From: Tretioscincus oriximinensis
Taxonomy: Eukaryota > Chordata > Lepidosauria > Squamata > Gymnophthalmidae
Reading direction: 5' to 3'
Length of the DNA stretch: 64,000 nucleotides
NCBI GenBank assembly: GCA_022410635.1
Contig: JAJVDF010000215.1
Coordinates: 798,727 to 862,726, forward strand
In this document: piece by piece, positions 42,880-53,899 of the stretch
How the letters are laid out: every line of letters starts with the position of its first letter
How positions within the stretch are numbered: position 1 is the first letter of the stretch
Notes under the pieces: generated by a model
The model's input: the letters and a program-made list of their open reading frames with translations, nothing else
Database searches by the model: none
What the model was told of the DNA's origin: nothing
Position numbers and translations under genes: made by a program

Positions 42880-42980
42880 AATGTAAGAGGGGCCTTGCTG
42901 AACTGAGCTGGAGCCCATTTTGTCTCACACAGTGGCCCACTAATGGCACCTGGGCAGTCTGGAACAGAAGAAGGCAAAGT
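42880..42980 (-). mobile_element. CR1 LINE 3' terminus
   Basis: GGCCTTGCTGAACTGAGCTG, CTCACACAGTGGCCCAC, GCACCTGGGCAGTCTGGAAC and AGAAGAAGGCAAAG are the CR1 end in reverse. Confidence 0.75.
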
Positions 42981-43182
42981 AAAGCACAATGTAAAAAGGG
43001 TCAAGGTTTATCAGCAAACTAGGCTAATGTGNAAGATTCCCACTTTAAAAAGGAATAATATTTTGTACCTTTAATGGCTGTGAAAAAGTTATCCCCCCCC
43101 CTCCCCCATACACACACACACGTCCAAGGCTGCAGATATTATAAGCTGCATCACAAATACAGGCTCCCACATAAAATCTAAG

Positions 43183-43540
43183 AACATAAGAACATAAGAA
43201 GAGCCATACTGGATCAGGCCGGAGCCCATCAAGTCCAGNATTCTGTGTCACACAGAGGCCCACCAGATGCACCTGGGCAGTCNGAACAGAGGAAAGCAAA
43301 ATATGCACCTGTTCATGACTCCCTGCAAATGGTGTTTCAGGAGTCCTGCCTGTTGCTCCATCCCAGAGGCAACATCCAGACATCCATCCTAGTATCCATT
43401 TATATCTTTGGTGTCCATAAACCTGTCTAGTCCTGTCTTGAAGCTATCCAAGCTGTTAGCTACCACTACCTCTTCAGGAAGTAAATTCCACAGGCCAATG
43501 ACCCTCTGGGTGAAAAAATACTTTCCTGGAATAGTGCTTT
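43183..43540 (-). mobile_element. CR1 LINE 3' end
   Basis: It begins with the terminal AACATAAGAACATAAGAAG repeat, then CCATACTGGATCAGGCC, CAGAGGCCCACCAGATGCAC, CTGCCTGTTGCTCCATCCC, TTTATATCTTTGGTGTCC and CTACCACTACCTCTTCAGG. Fairly well preserved. Confidence 0.85.
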
Positions 43541-43544
43541 GGAA

Positions 43545-43675
43545 GTTTAATGGCTATAGAAGAGAGGACTTTTCACCAGGTGCAGCTTCTAATGCCTTCA
43601 GCATCTGGAAAGAAAATCACTTTTTCACAACCATTAAGGTTCAAAGCTCTGTCCTGGATTTTATAAGGTAATTCT
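43545..43675. mobile_element. Fragment of GGTTACC MITE family
   Basis: TTTAATGGCTATAGAAGAG, CACCAGGTGCAGCTTCTAAT, AACCATTAAGGTTCAAAGC and CCTGGATTTTATAAGGTA match the interior and right end of 61593-61760. Confidence 0.5.
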
Positions 43676-44224
43676 ACCCAAAGGGAACCTTTGGAGATCT
43701 GCTCTGTGTTATTGGAATGGATCCTCCACAGGGTAACAAAACAAAACAAAAATGTGACGGGAGGTTTGCTGCTTTAATGGTTGTGGAAAAGTGGAATGTC
43801 CATCAAGGGCACTTAATAATGCCTGTGCAGCATAAGTGCATGGGTCACTTTTCCACACCCATTAAAACTGTTTTGTCATAAGCCTAATACCCCAGAGCAT
43901 CTGGAAATTTATTCCTGCCCATTAATGCTAGGATTGATTAGATCCAGATTAGACCCATCTCCTCCCTGATCCAGATTCACAAACCTAGACCTGTACGGGT
44001 AAGTATAGAAAGAACTTTGGACTGTTGCACAGTTCTAAATAAGGACATGGAACAATAGTTGGCACTGATTTTCATGAATGGGCTAAATGTGAAATGCAGG
44101 CAAAGTTTTGTGTAGGAGTATTAAANAAGCAGGAACTTAACAACTCAAAATTTTCAGGACGTGAAAAAAGTGGAACTTTAAGTAAAGCAAATGGAGTTTA
44201 ATAAAGGAAGGGCACAAAAAATAA

Positions 44225-44345
44225 ACAGCATTTGTTGGATTTGCACTTATTCTGGACTATAACTCAGGATAGGGCTTGGCTATCCACATGCCAGTGTAAA
44301 CTATGGCAGATCCTATCCACCCTTATAATGTAACAGTAGTTCCAA
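44225..44345. mobile_element. GGTCCTTTC-family MITE fragment
   Basis: TTGCACTTATTCTGGACTAT, GGCTATCCACATGCCAGTGT and AACTATGGCAGATCCTATCC follow the family order. Confidence 0.4.
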
Positions 44346-44732
44346 AAAGAAATCAATATTTCTTATTTATCCTTTCCTATAAACCTANTCCCTGGAAGAT
44401 TAAATTGCCTGCAATTATAGAACTTCACATTTCAAAAGTCTTTAGCAAATAATTCATATGCTTTCTTGACATAACTGGTGTTTTAAAACTTTTTTTAAAA
44501 CTGGTGTTTGGATTTACTTATTTTGAGTGACATGAATTTGCTAAACTGTATAAGTCCTTTAAGGCAAGCCAGCAGCATTTAACTGCTCCATAGCTTTGTA
44601 GCGCTTAGCATTTATATTAGGCTTCAAGATATTAAAAAGCACTTCCCCACAAATTCTCTCAATAATCTTTACATCAGTCATGTAAAGTAGGGAGTTTATT
44701 ATTCATATATTGTGTCTACCTTTGTTGTTATA

Positions 44733-44853
44733 AGAGAACCAGTTTGGTGTAATGATTAAATTGTTGGTCTCTTATCTGGTAGGCTCCCGGTTCAATTCCA
44801 CACTCCTCAATGAAGCCAGTTTGGGCCAGTCTCAGTTCTTTAGAGCTCCCATA
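44733..44853 (+). mobile_element. tRNA-derived SINE, head and body
   Basis: CCAGTTTGGTGTAATGATTA carries the A-box region and CCGGTTCAATTCC the B box of an RNA polymerase III promoter. GAAGCCAGTTTGGGCCAGTC and TCTTTAGAGCTCCC follow, then it is truncated. Same family as 27977-28243. Confidence 0.75.
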
Positions 44854-45034
44854 TGTAATGGAATGTCTGGAGGTTAAGATATTCTGGACAGAGATATTAA
44901 ATGGCATCGGAGGGGTATTTCCAAATATTATAAGCACTGCATGATTATGTTTGTTATATGATTTCTCAGGACAACGCTTAAACAAACAGCAGGAACTTCT
45001 CCATTTTCCACACAAAGCTGGATTAGAGTGCCTT

Positions 45035-46243
45035 GGAGTCTACTCTGTTGCACTGAATGACAATCCATCCACAGCCTCTTGGCTGATAAAAGCCAGTCAG
45101 CAGGGTATGACCGGGTGGGTCCAGGGAGTGGTGACTGCTTCTTTGAGGGATGCGGTGGTCCTGCCAGCTGGTGGTGNACCTTCTCCTTAAGCAGTCTTCC
45201 CTGGATCCAGAAGAGTTAAACAACTACCACCCGGTTGCCAACATATCCTTCCTAGGCAAGATATTGGAGAGGGCCATGGCTGTTCAGCTGCAGGCATGCT
45301 TGGAAGAAACAGATGACCTAGACCCATTTCAATCTGGCTTCAGGCCTGGTCATGGCATGGAAANCACCTTGGTCACCCTGATTGATGACCTACTTCAGGA
45401 GAGGGATGGNGGCATGTGACCCTGTTGATTCTCCTAGACCTCTCAGCGGCTTTTGATACCATTGACCATGGTATCCTCCTGGAGAGGCTTAAGGAGTTTA
45501 CGAGTTGGTAGCAATGCACTGCAGTGGTTCCGCTCCTATCTCCATGTCCGCTTCCAGAGAGTGATGGTTGGGGAGCTCCCTTGTGGGGTTCCTCAGGGGT
45601 CGATCATCTCCCCCATGCTGCTTAACANTTCTATGAAGCTGCTGGGAGAGGTCATCAGGAGATTTAGAGTGAAGTGTCATCAATATGCAGATGACACTCA
45701 GCTTTATCTCTCTGTTCCATCTGAACCAGGAGAGGCGGTTGGGGGTCAATAAATTGAAGCTGAATCCAGACAATACGAAGATGCTGTGTACTGGGACATG
45801 CCAATCTGCTACCAAACCCAATTCAAGGTGTTAACTTTAATTTCTAAGGCCCTAAATAACCTGGGCCCCAAATACCTAAAGGAACGCCTTCTCCCATACA
45901 GACCTGCCCGTGCCTTAAGATCTGCAGGGGAGGCCCTCCTGGTTGTACCACCTCTTTCAACATATAATGGAGTGGGAATCCGGGGTAGGGCCTTCTTGGT
46001 GGTTGCCCCCAGACTTTGGAATAGTCTCCCCCTTGAGGTGCGTCTGTCATCACTGTATTCTTTTAGAAGAACTTTAAAGACACACTTCTTTCACCTGGCC
46101 TTTGGCTGAAGAGATTGTCATTTTTTACCTCCCTTTAGATATTGTTTTTATATTGTTTTAATTTGTTAATTTTTGTATTGATATTTTATTGTTGGCCACC
46201 CTGAGACCTTTGGGGTGGGGTGGGGTATAAATATAAATAAATA
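45035..46243 (+). pseudogene. L2 LINE, truncated and internally deleted
   Basis: The frames recover RT fingers (Trp-Leu-Ile-Lys-Ala), Asn-Asn-Tyr-His-Pro-Val-Ala-Asn, Phe-Gln-Ser-Gly-Phe-Arg-Pro-Gly, Leu-Ser-Ala-Ala-Phe-Asp, Gly-Val-Pro-Gln-Gly-Ser and Tyr-Ala-Asp-Asp-Thr-Gln. After Glu-Pro-Gly-Glu-Ala-Val (about 45740) a deletion joins to the C-terminal thumb region. The end reads Leu-Trp-Asn-Ser-Leu-Pro-Leu-Glu-Val-Arg, then a CACCCTGAGACCTTTGGGG and TATAAATATAAATAAATAA tail. Several stops and frameshifts. Confidence 0.85.
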
Positions 46244-46904
46244 AATGATGGTATGTAGTACAAGATATCCAAACCAGGAAGCAAAACCATAAAACCATTG
46301 CAACATAAACCCTTTAAAATTTCCATCAGATTTCACTCCTCCTTATATTGCATTTCCATACGAAATTTCAAAGGAAGGCATTTTGACTATGGGAAGATGG
46401 AAATTTTAAGTCTTCAAAGTAAGAGAATGTTGCTAAACTGATTTGGCTAAGAAGCATGTGCAGAAAGCTGCTGTAACATCTGAATCAAGATGCCTGCTGG
46501 ATTCAGCACTGTATTCAATCCATTTCTATTCTCCTTTCAGGGCAAAAGAATGAAAATAATGCACTTAAATCAAATTGCACTGGTCTGAAAACAGAATATC
46601 ATGGTAGCAGAAAAGAAAGATTTCACCCAGTCTGCAAGGTTTGCTATTTCATATGAACTGTCCATGGTGCTGAAATCGGGTGTTTTTGGGGTTTTTTTGC
46701 CTCTCTCCATTTTGTCAATAAAACCTTATACACACACACACACACTACGTGCTCCATTTAGTATTCAAGTCAGAAACTGCAAACATTTTTAAACCTACAG
46801 GTATTGATGATATACAGACTATACTTTTCTCTGTGCTAGCCATTATTCAGAAACATTATTAAATAACAGGAATGATATTAAATGGAGCTTGAAACCTTGC
46901 AAAA
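46244..46904. other. Unique stretch with a short (CA)n
   Basis: A CACACACACACAC run is at about 46731-46745. Nothing else recognised. Confidence 0.45.
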
Positions 46905-47060
46905 AANCTATGGGGAGTCCTGCTGGATTAGGTCATAGCATCTGTCTCACNCAGTGATCCATCATTTGCTTCTTGACATTTCAAGAAGAAAACAAAGGCA
47001 AAAAGCTTCATCTGCTCTCAAGTCTCTGCAAATATCTTTGCAGTCATGCTGCCTGTTTAG
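46905..47060 (-). mobile_element. CR1 LINE 3' end, diverged
   Basis: GTCCTGCTGGATTAGGTCAT, CATCTGTCTCAC and CTGCAAATATC/CATGCTGCCTGTTTAG are decayed CR1 blocks in reverse. Confidence 0.55.
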
Positions 47061-47119
47061 GAAAACGTTTCCAGAAAATCAGGTTAGGCTGCTAGCAAAG
47101 CGATCCTTTCACATATATA

Positions 47120-47302
47120 GTCTCTTGGTTCAATTTCACACTCCTCCATGAAGCCAGCAGGGTGACTTTGGGCCAGTCAAAGTTCTTTAGAGCTCCCTCA
47201 GCCTCACCTACTTCACAAGGTGTCTGTTGTGAATAAAGCAACAAAAGCCATGTGCGCCCTTTTGATGAAAAAAGTGTTGTAAATAAACATTATTATTATT
47301 AC
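47120..47302 (+). mobile_element. tRNA-derived SINE, body and tail
   Basis: TTGGTTCAATTTCACACTCC (B box), GAAGCCAGCAGGGTGACTTT, CTCACCTACTTCACAAGGTG and GTTGTAAATAAAC(ATT)n. The A-box end is lost. Confidence 0.7.
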
Positions 47303-47639
47303 CACCGACTCTTTCTAGGATAAGGAAAAAAGAATTTTACACTGCCTAGGTTTGGTCAATGACAGAGAGTGGAAGGTTTACAGTTTGATCCCTGGAAGTA
47401 GAAATGCCCACACAGCAAACCAGGACTTGAGCATGACTCAGAGATACCCAATAACAACTTTAACTATACTATTTAATTCAAAGCATTGTGGAGGAATCAT
47501 TTGCAGGAAAGTAGNAGGAAGGTTCCATTAGATGACAGGGGCGATTTTATGAAGTGCTACGTCTTAGCAAAAAATTGGGCTTGTGTGCATTTTTTGCCAA
47601 GATGACTAATAACTCATTTTAAATATTTGCTGAAACTAT

Positions 47640-48850
47640 ATAAGAGGAGCCCTGCTGAATTGGGCCAGAGCCCATCTAGTCCAGCATTCTGTCTCACACA
47701 GNGGCCCACCAATTGCACCTTGGCAATCTGGAAAAAAAGAAGGCAAAATCTTCAACTGTACTCGACATCCTGCAAATGGCATTTCAGGAATCCTGCCTGG
47801 AGATCTCAGAGGCAGCATCAAGACATCCATCCTTGTAGTTATTTATACCCTTGGTGTCCATGAATTTGTCTAATCCTCTCTTAAAGCTATCCAGGCTGCT
47901 AGCTACCACTACCTCTTTTGGAAGTAAATTCCAAAGGCCGATGACCCTCTGGATGAAAAAATACTTTCAAGGAATGCCCCCTGGTCCTAGTCCAGCAAAG
48001 GGGCTAGCCCTTTGCTGGACTTTCTGCTAGACTAACATGGCTATTTCTCTGAAATTGACTACCCTGGTCCTAGTGTTTATTAACACACACAAAGAACTCT
48101 AACAAGTTTGTAAGGTATGATTTACCATTGCAGACACCATGCTGAGTTGCATTCAGCAATGTGTGCTTCTCCATGTGTTTAGTAATTTTGTCCTTAATTA
48201 TGGTTTCCAGCACTTTACCTGAAACTGATGTTAAACGAATAGGCCTATAATTTCTGGGATCACCCCAGGATCCTTTTTTGAAAATTGGTGTTACATTAGC
48301 TACCCTCAGATCTAACGGCACAGTGCGCGATCTTAGGAAAAGTTTAAATGTTTGGGCTAGAGGTTCAGCAATTTCACACTTGAGTTCTTTAAGAATTCTG
48401 GGATGAATGCCTTGGGATTATTAATGTTCAACTTATTAAGGCCAGCATGGACCTCCTCCCTTGTTATCTCTGACCAGTTTAATTCCTCTGATGCCCTTCC
48501 TGAAAAGATAGTACCATTGCAGATATATACTCTCTGTTCTGGTCAGTGAAAACTGAGGGGGGAATTCATTTAACATCTATGCAATCTCCATGTTCTCCTT
48601 TATTATCCCCTTCTATCCATTGCTGTCTAGTGGTCCAACTGCTTTCCTGGTAGGATTCCTATTTCTGATGCATTTCTTATTATTTCTTTTAACATTCTTA
48701 GCAATGTGGTCCTCAAAGTTTTTCTTCACATCCATGACTACCACCTTGCATTTAGTTTGCCACAGTTTGTGCTCCCTTCTGTTCTCCTCACTAGGATAAG
48801 CCTTCCACTTTTTAAATGACCATAAGCTTGAATCAGGTGTATGCTAAGCC
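47640..48850 (-). pseudogene. CR1 LINE: RT fragment joined to 3' end
   Basis: From the right, minus strand: the linker and start of RT, then at 48321-48070 Arg-Val-Ala-Asn-Val-Thr-Pro-Ile-Phe-Lys-Lys-Gly-Ser, Asp-Pro-Arg-Asn-Tyr-Arg-Pro-Ile and Thr-Asn-Leu-Leu-Glu-Phe-Phe, the CR1 RT finger motifs. The catalytic palm is absent. The sequence passes directly into the ORF2 end and 3' UTR (47991-47640: CCCTCTGGATGAAAAAATAC, CTACCACTACCTCTTTTGG, CAGCATTCTGTCTCACACA). Either one internally deleted CR1 or two adjacent copies. A 70-bp repeat is inserted at 47992-48061. Confidence 0.75.
47992..48061 (-). mobile_element. Short form of the hammerhead-family retroposon
   Basis: CCCTGGTCCTAGT flanks it at 47979-47991 and 48062-48074 (13 bp). 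The 70-bp insert has the near-palindrome CCAGCAAAGGGGCTAGCCC plus TTTGCTGG, then the shared end GACTAACATGGCTATTTCTC. The hammerhead-like part is absent. Confidence 0.7.
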
Positions 48851-49734
48851 TCTGGGTATCAAATATCCTGTTTAGATGTAATTCTGAGAGGAAATTACAT
48901 CTTATTTTGTCTTTTTGCTGTTAGATAAGCAAGGAGAAGCTTATTAAAATATTTCCTCTATTGCCTCAGATATAAGACTCTGTTCATACCAGCTTATTTA
49001 CTAGGATATGTTTGGATTGGTTCATGTTGTTCACACCACAACCTGACTACAGTCATTGGCTTGAATTCCCCTCTTGGATTGGTTGAAAAAAATGAATGGC
49101 AGAGGCTGGCTGGGCAGGAGTATATTCCTCAGCTATTTTCAAAACAATACACTTCCTCTGTGTTAGCTGTTGCNCCAAATAACATTATGTTTCTTTTTCT
49201 CTGCTTCGTTCTATCTCTTTTCGCTTAAGCAATGAGCATTAAAAAAAAACCAGGTCAGAAAGTCCCCGATCTTGCTGTGGTTTAATTTCTGTCTCAAAAA
49301 ATGGATGCTGACAATAAATCCAACTGCATCACCCACAGACCCTGTGGGAATTGCCTGTTGTTCATGCTTTGCCTCCTCCTTCCTTGTTAAGTGCTGTAAT
49401 TGCAGGTCTCAGTTGCAGACCTGCTAGGAGTTCTTTAGGTGTTAATAATACATTCGACTGGTTGTGCGTCTGTAGGGCCCGCCTGCACTGTAAATTACAC
49501 ACTATTGTGCTGTTACAGTCCTGTTGAACTGTACTTAATGTCTTCAGAGGAAGGAAACTTGAGCTTTAAACATATGAACACGCGTAAGAATTAGAAGGGT
49601 GCAAAATCCAGCTTGCAAATGGAAATTCATTGAAAAAAAGTGAGGCTGCATTTCTTTCTTTCTTCACAGGCTGTCCAGAGCTTGGGGCAATTTGGTTCTT
49701 TATATATTACTAAGATGCATTCCATGATTTGCCT
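48851..49734. other. Unique stretch
   Basis: No supported gene or repeat. Confidence 0.35.
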
Positions 49735-49983
49735 TCTAAGCAGGTGAGTGAACACAATCTGTGTCCATCACCTCGCATGCACATCATTGGTCAAGCACAC
49801 TAAACCCACCCACATTGGGGTGGTCACAGCATCCGCAAACTGCTGCCGCCCACTTCAACCTGCCAGAGCCCCACGAAGCCGGGCCCCAATATGCTAGAAC
49901 CCCTGCTATCCTCCGGGCGCTCTTGCTGACCAGGTGGAACACCCACATACCGCCACACACTGGCAATGGGGTTATTCCACTAG
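49735..49983 (+). mobile_element. Helitron-like repeat (AGGTGAGTGAACACA start)
   Basis: It begins TCTAAGCAGGTGAGTGAACA and ends GGGGTTATTCCACTAG before T. It aligns in order with 60853-61120 (GTGTCCATCA, CCAGAGCCCCAC, CAGGTGGAA). It starts with TC and ends with CTAG, as Helitrons do. Non-coding. Confidence 0.5.
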
Positions 49984-50769
49984 TTGTTAAATAAACTGTA
50001 TAAGTGAATTTGCATACATACTATTTGTTGTATTTACAAGTTAAAATTTATAAAACCTTTTTTAAAAATAAAAGGTTGCATTCAACTGAACATAGCCACT
50101 GTTTGCATTTCTAGTGTTTGACTGAACTGAATTAGCCTCCAGTGGTTCTGTACACAAAGTGTTAGACTGGGCAGTTCGTGTTCTTTGTGTTTTCCATTTT
50201 TTAAAAAAACTCTTTTCAATTAAAAAAAACCCTCCAAGTATTATTGTTTGCAAATGTGTTTGAATGCAAATAGACTTGGTTTTTTGATGTAATGGTTTGC
50301 CCTCAAACTGAACTAACAACACNGAACCAAACATAAAAAGTCCGTTCATATACATCTTGACTAGAGATTCCGTAGTAGTACAAGTGACCTGGAAAGAAGA
50401 GGNATGCTGGTTTGATTCCCAGTCTCTTCCTAGAAGAGTATCTCTGCCAAGAAAACTACACAGAATTGGCCATGAAAATACCTATGCAGTCAACAAGGAA
50501 TCAGGCCCAACTTACTGATACCCAATAACAGATCAGTGTTGAATCAAAATTTCCCAGAAAACAGAGGGCTACCAGCTCAATCGTCAATCTCTGCCTTGAA
50601 GAATATAAAGGTAAACCAATTCTATATCACTGCCAGGAAAGCTATGCAGAGGACTACTTTAATTGATGTAGATTCCACTGGGTGATCAACAGTGTAACAG
50701 ATTAGCACAGGTGGTAGTGAGTTCTCCTTTGCTGGAAAGCCAGAGGCAGAGACTGGAAAGCCTTCTGCC
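49984..50769. other. Unique stretch
   Basis: No feature recognised. Confidence 0.35.
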
Positions 50770-50850
50770 TAGGATGATTTTGTGAATCCTGAATGGAACA
50801 GGGGGTTAGACCTGGTGACCCCCAACTCTATGATTCTATGACTCGTGAAG
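50770..50850 (+). mobile_element. CR1 terminal fragment with octamer-like tail
   Basis: GATGATTTTGTGAATCCTGA, CAGGGGGTTAGACCTGGTG and CCCAACTCTATGATTCTATG: a CR1 3' end. Confidence 0.75.
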
Positions 50851-51361
50851 GTGTCCATGCCAATAAGATAATGGGGAACATGTTATGAGAATCAAGAAGA
50901 GAGGAAAAAACACAAAAAGCATCTCTCCTGGTATGAAATAGAGGCTGCAGACACGCAGGATGTATGTCTACATGGAAGCATTTTCCGGGCAGCTCCTGCA
51001 GACATAATGACAGGTTGTCAGTGTCGCAAGTCACTACAAACCTGCCTCGTTTCAGGTTTAATGAGAACTGATTTTTCCAGCTCTCATAGCGGAGGCTGAA
51101 ATCCACTTTTTCCCTTTGTGTGTTCTGCACAGACGAGGTGCAATACGTGCTGACAGACAGACAACTCTTTAAAACCCGAAATAGGTGGTAAACCTGCCTT
51201 TCAGTCCCTTGTGTGTCTGCAGCCAAAGTCTTGAAGAACAACACTCCAGGCAAATGTTAATTTGTAGAGTATACTCTCAAAAGTAAATATATTTCACTTC
51301 CCAAACAAAAATAGCAGACAGCAGACTAACCGTAATTCTATCACATATCTTCACAAGTAGT

Positions 51362-51590
51362 CAATTTCAGAGAAATAGCCGTGTTAGTCTAGCAGAAAGT
51401 CCAGCAAAGGGGCTAGCAGCACTATGAGACTAACTTGAGAAAAGTGGTTGGCATAAGCTTTCGTAGACAGGTCTACTGAAGAGCATCTGAAGAAGTAGAC
51501 CTGTCTACGAAAGCTTATGCCAACCACTTTTCTCAAGTTAGTCTCATAGTGCTGCTAGCCCCTTTGCTGGAATATCTTCACAAGGTCTGC
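51362..51590. mobile_element. Head-to-head hammerhead-like repeat, 77-bp perfect arms
   Basis: Arms 51401-51477 and 51494-51570 are exact reverse complements with a 16-nt spacer. The left outer part is the family end (AGAGAAATAGCCGTGTTAGT). On the plus strand the core is CTGAAGA (51487-51493), GTAGAC-CT-GTCTAC (51495-51508), GAAA (51509-51512), GC-TTAT-GC (51513-51520). The left arm lacks CTGAAGA, because the spacer there reads differently. It looks like two joined copies, or a snap-back product of reverse transcription. Confidence 0.75.
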
Positions 51591-51789
51591 ATAATATTCT
51601 GAAGGCTGAAAAACCTCCTAAATAACCCCAATAATCTCTTAAACAAACAATATATAATACTACAAATGGGGTAATTGAAGGGAATAATTTAATTCTTTCT
51701 AGGAAAATGTAAAGNCCTTCGATAACTTTTTTTCATACCGGAAAAGCCACTTTCTGTGTTTTTTTCTTCTCTGCTTTATCATGATTGCC

Positions 51790-52055
51790 TCAGTGGCAAA
51801 GCTGGTAGGAACCCAGGACAGGGCCTTCTCATGGCAGCCCCCAGACTATGGAACACCATATTATCATTTATCACCATCTCTATATGCTTGCAGAAAACGC
51901 TTTAACCTGCCCTTTGGCTAAAAAGACCGGCTCTCCTTTCCCTACTTTCAGATATTGCTGTTTTAATATATTAATCTGGTTTTTATTGTTAAGCACCCTG
52001 AGACCTTCAGCTATAGGGCAGTATAGAAATGCAAATAAATAAAACAAATAAAAAA
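51790..52055 (+). mobile_element. L2 LINE 3' end
   Basis: CCCAGACTATGGAACACCAT corresponds to the ORF2 C-terminus; GCACCCTGAGACCTTCAGCT and GGCAGTATAGAAATGCAAAT are the 3' UTR and tail. Confidence 0.75.
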
Positions 52056-53021
52056 ACAACGAATCACTCTGCAAAATCAAACTGAAAACAACAGTCCATC
52101 AATACATCTTATACACTCTATAAATGACAGATACATTACTCCCCTGTAAACGTTGATACGTGGCATAGATGGACCTATTTTCAAGACGTGTGAAACATTT
52201 TGTGCATTTATGATGATGTAATAGTATCTATGGTTCTGTGCTTCATTGTCATCTGACATAAATGTTCCAAACAGAAAGCTAGAGTTATGACTTCCTTTCT
52301 TCCTTTTTATAACCAAATTTGGGTTGATATTTAGGAGTAGGAAAGGGTAATGTGTTTCGGTGTATTTAAATGTGTGTAGCAGGGATACATACTCTCGTTT
52401 ACACAGAGAGACACATGCTACTATACGGGCTTTTTGTACAAATATGTTTGAGCCTGTTTGTTCTTATCACATTTTCTAATTAAAGGACAAGCTGCTCAGA
52501 AGCTGTAAGGACTGTTACTGCAGTGTTTGGGGGATGGAGACAGGAATGGATTTTCTAGGCTGGCATCACCATGACAACCACACTGAAAGAACCCTAGGAA
52601 TACCATTCTTTTCTTTAGGCCAATCCTGGACTTTTCCAGGGGCGAGATGGGGAGGAAAGTAATGAAGACAATGAGAAATGGAAGATTACCTTCAGGGATA
52701 CTCTTGGCTACCACAATCCCGAAGGAAATTGCTGAGATGAAACAGAGTTAAGGAGGTGCCGGTATATCCTCTGTCATTAGCAGAGACTCAATATAGNTAA
52801 TATACTGTATATAGCTAGCTGTTTCCCTGTTTTCATTTTATTTGGCATGGGATGGGGGGNAAAGAAGCCTATTGAATTTTTTCCTCTTTTCCCCCCAAAT
52901 CTCTTCTGTTGAATTTTTTGCAAATATTTTCCCTGAGCCCCTCAAACCCACTGACTCTTTACTTGTAGGGGCAAACCAACCTTAAACATCATACAGTTCC
53001 AATATACAACACTAGTGCATA
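52056..53021. other. Unique stretch
   Basis: No supported feature. Confidence 0.35.
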
Positions 53022-53202
53022 AGAACCTAAGAGGAGCACTGCTGAGTCAGACTATAACCCACCTAGTCCAGCATTATGTCTCACACAGTGGCCCACCAAC
53101 TGCATTAGGGCACTGAAACAAAAGCAAAAAAAACCCTCACCTGTTCTTGACATCCTGCAAATGGTATTTCCTATCCTAATAGCTACTGCTACACCTATCT
53201 TC
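53022..53202 (-). mobile_element. CR1 LINE 3' end, part one
   Basis: AGAACCTAAGAGGAGCACTG, CCTAGTCCAGCATTATGTCT and CCTCACCTGTTCTTGACATC, in reverse. It is interrupted by the MITE at 53203 and resumes at 53600. Confidence 0.8.
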
Positions 53203-53599
53203 TAGGCTGACCAGATGACCCCTTTGGGGGGCAAAACCGGTTTTGGAGTGTCTACCCCGTCCTTCCGAGTAGGCAATTTCCTGATTTTTTGCTGAGGAAA
53301 AAGATTTTGTAATAGTAGTAGTAGTAGTAGTNGTAATTTTTAAAAATTCACTCCACCACCACTAAAGGGCTTTGGCAACCGGGGTCAGCTCCTGAAGGCA
53401 CTCTCCCCTCAATAAAAAATAAATAAATAATGCAAATTTCTCCCGCACTTTGAAAAATTCTCGGGTGTTTCATGGATGTCTCAGGNGGGGATTTCGGAAA
53501 GGTGTGCATGTTGGTGGATGATTTGCATATTCATGAATATGCAAATTAGCATGAATATTAATTGCCCCAGTATGGGTCTCAGAAAATCTGGTCAATCTA
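53203..53599. mobile_element. Octamer-palindrome MITE inserted in CR1
   Basis: TAGGCTGACCAGAT at the left and ATCTGGTCAATCTA at the right are inverted with one mismatch per arm. The interior has CCACCACTAAAGGGCTTTGG, CTCCTGAAGGCACTCTCCCC and the perfect 26-bp palindrome 53521-53546. Flanks ACCTATCTT / ACCTGTCTT may be the target duplication with one change. Confidence 0.75.
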
Positions 53600-53756
53600 C
53601 CTGTCTTTCATGAACTTATCTAATCCTATCTTAAAGCTATCCAGGCTGCTAGCTACCACTGCCTACTCTGGAAGTGAATTCTATAGATCAATGATCTTCT
53701 AAGTGAAAAAATACTCTTCTGCCCATCAGCGTCAAGGGACTTTAGTCCTAGTGTTG
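53600..53756 (-). mobile_element. CR1 LINE 3' end, part two
   Basis: CATGAACTTATCTAATCCTA, CTAGCTACCACTGCCTAC, GTGAAAAAATACTC and TCTGCCCATCAGCGTCAAGG continue the CR1 copy broken at 53202. Confidence 0.8.
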
Positions 53757-53845
53757 CACTTCCTTGCTTTCGAACAGCTGGGCTGGCTAGATCTAAGCTA
53801 GTAGCGGGTGCTCGCCCCACTCCACAGCCGACACAGAGCTGCATG
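53757..53845 (-). mobile_element. SINE fragment (TTC-tailed family)
   Basis: CCTTGCTTTCGAACAGCTGG and GCTGGCTAGATCTAAGCTAG match 55130-55180. Confidence 0.55.
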
Positions 53846-53899
53846 CTCTGACATCTCTGGAGAAACACCAATGTACCACTTTGGCCAAAGAGCAGAGTT

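Noticed and set aside
50828..51253. 141-codon minus-strand frame
   Set aside because: No domain or conserved motif, no splice or promoter signal; probably chance.
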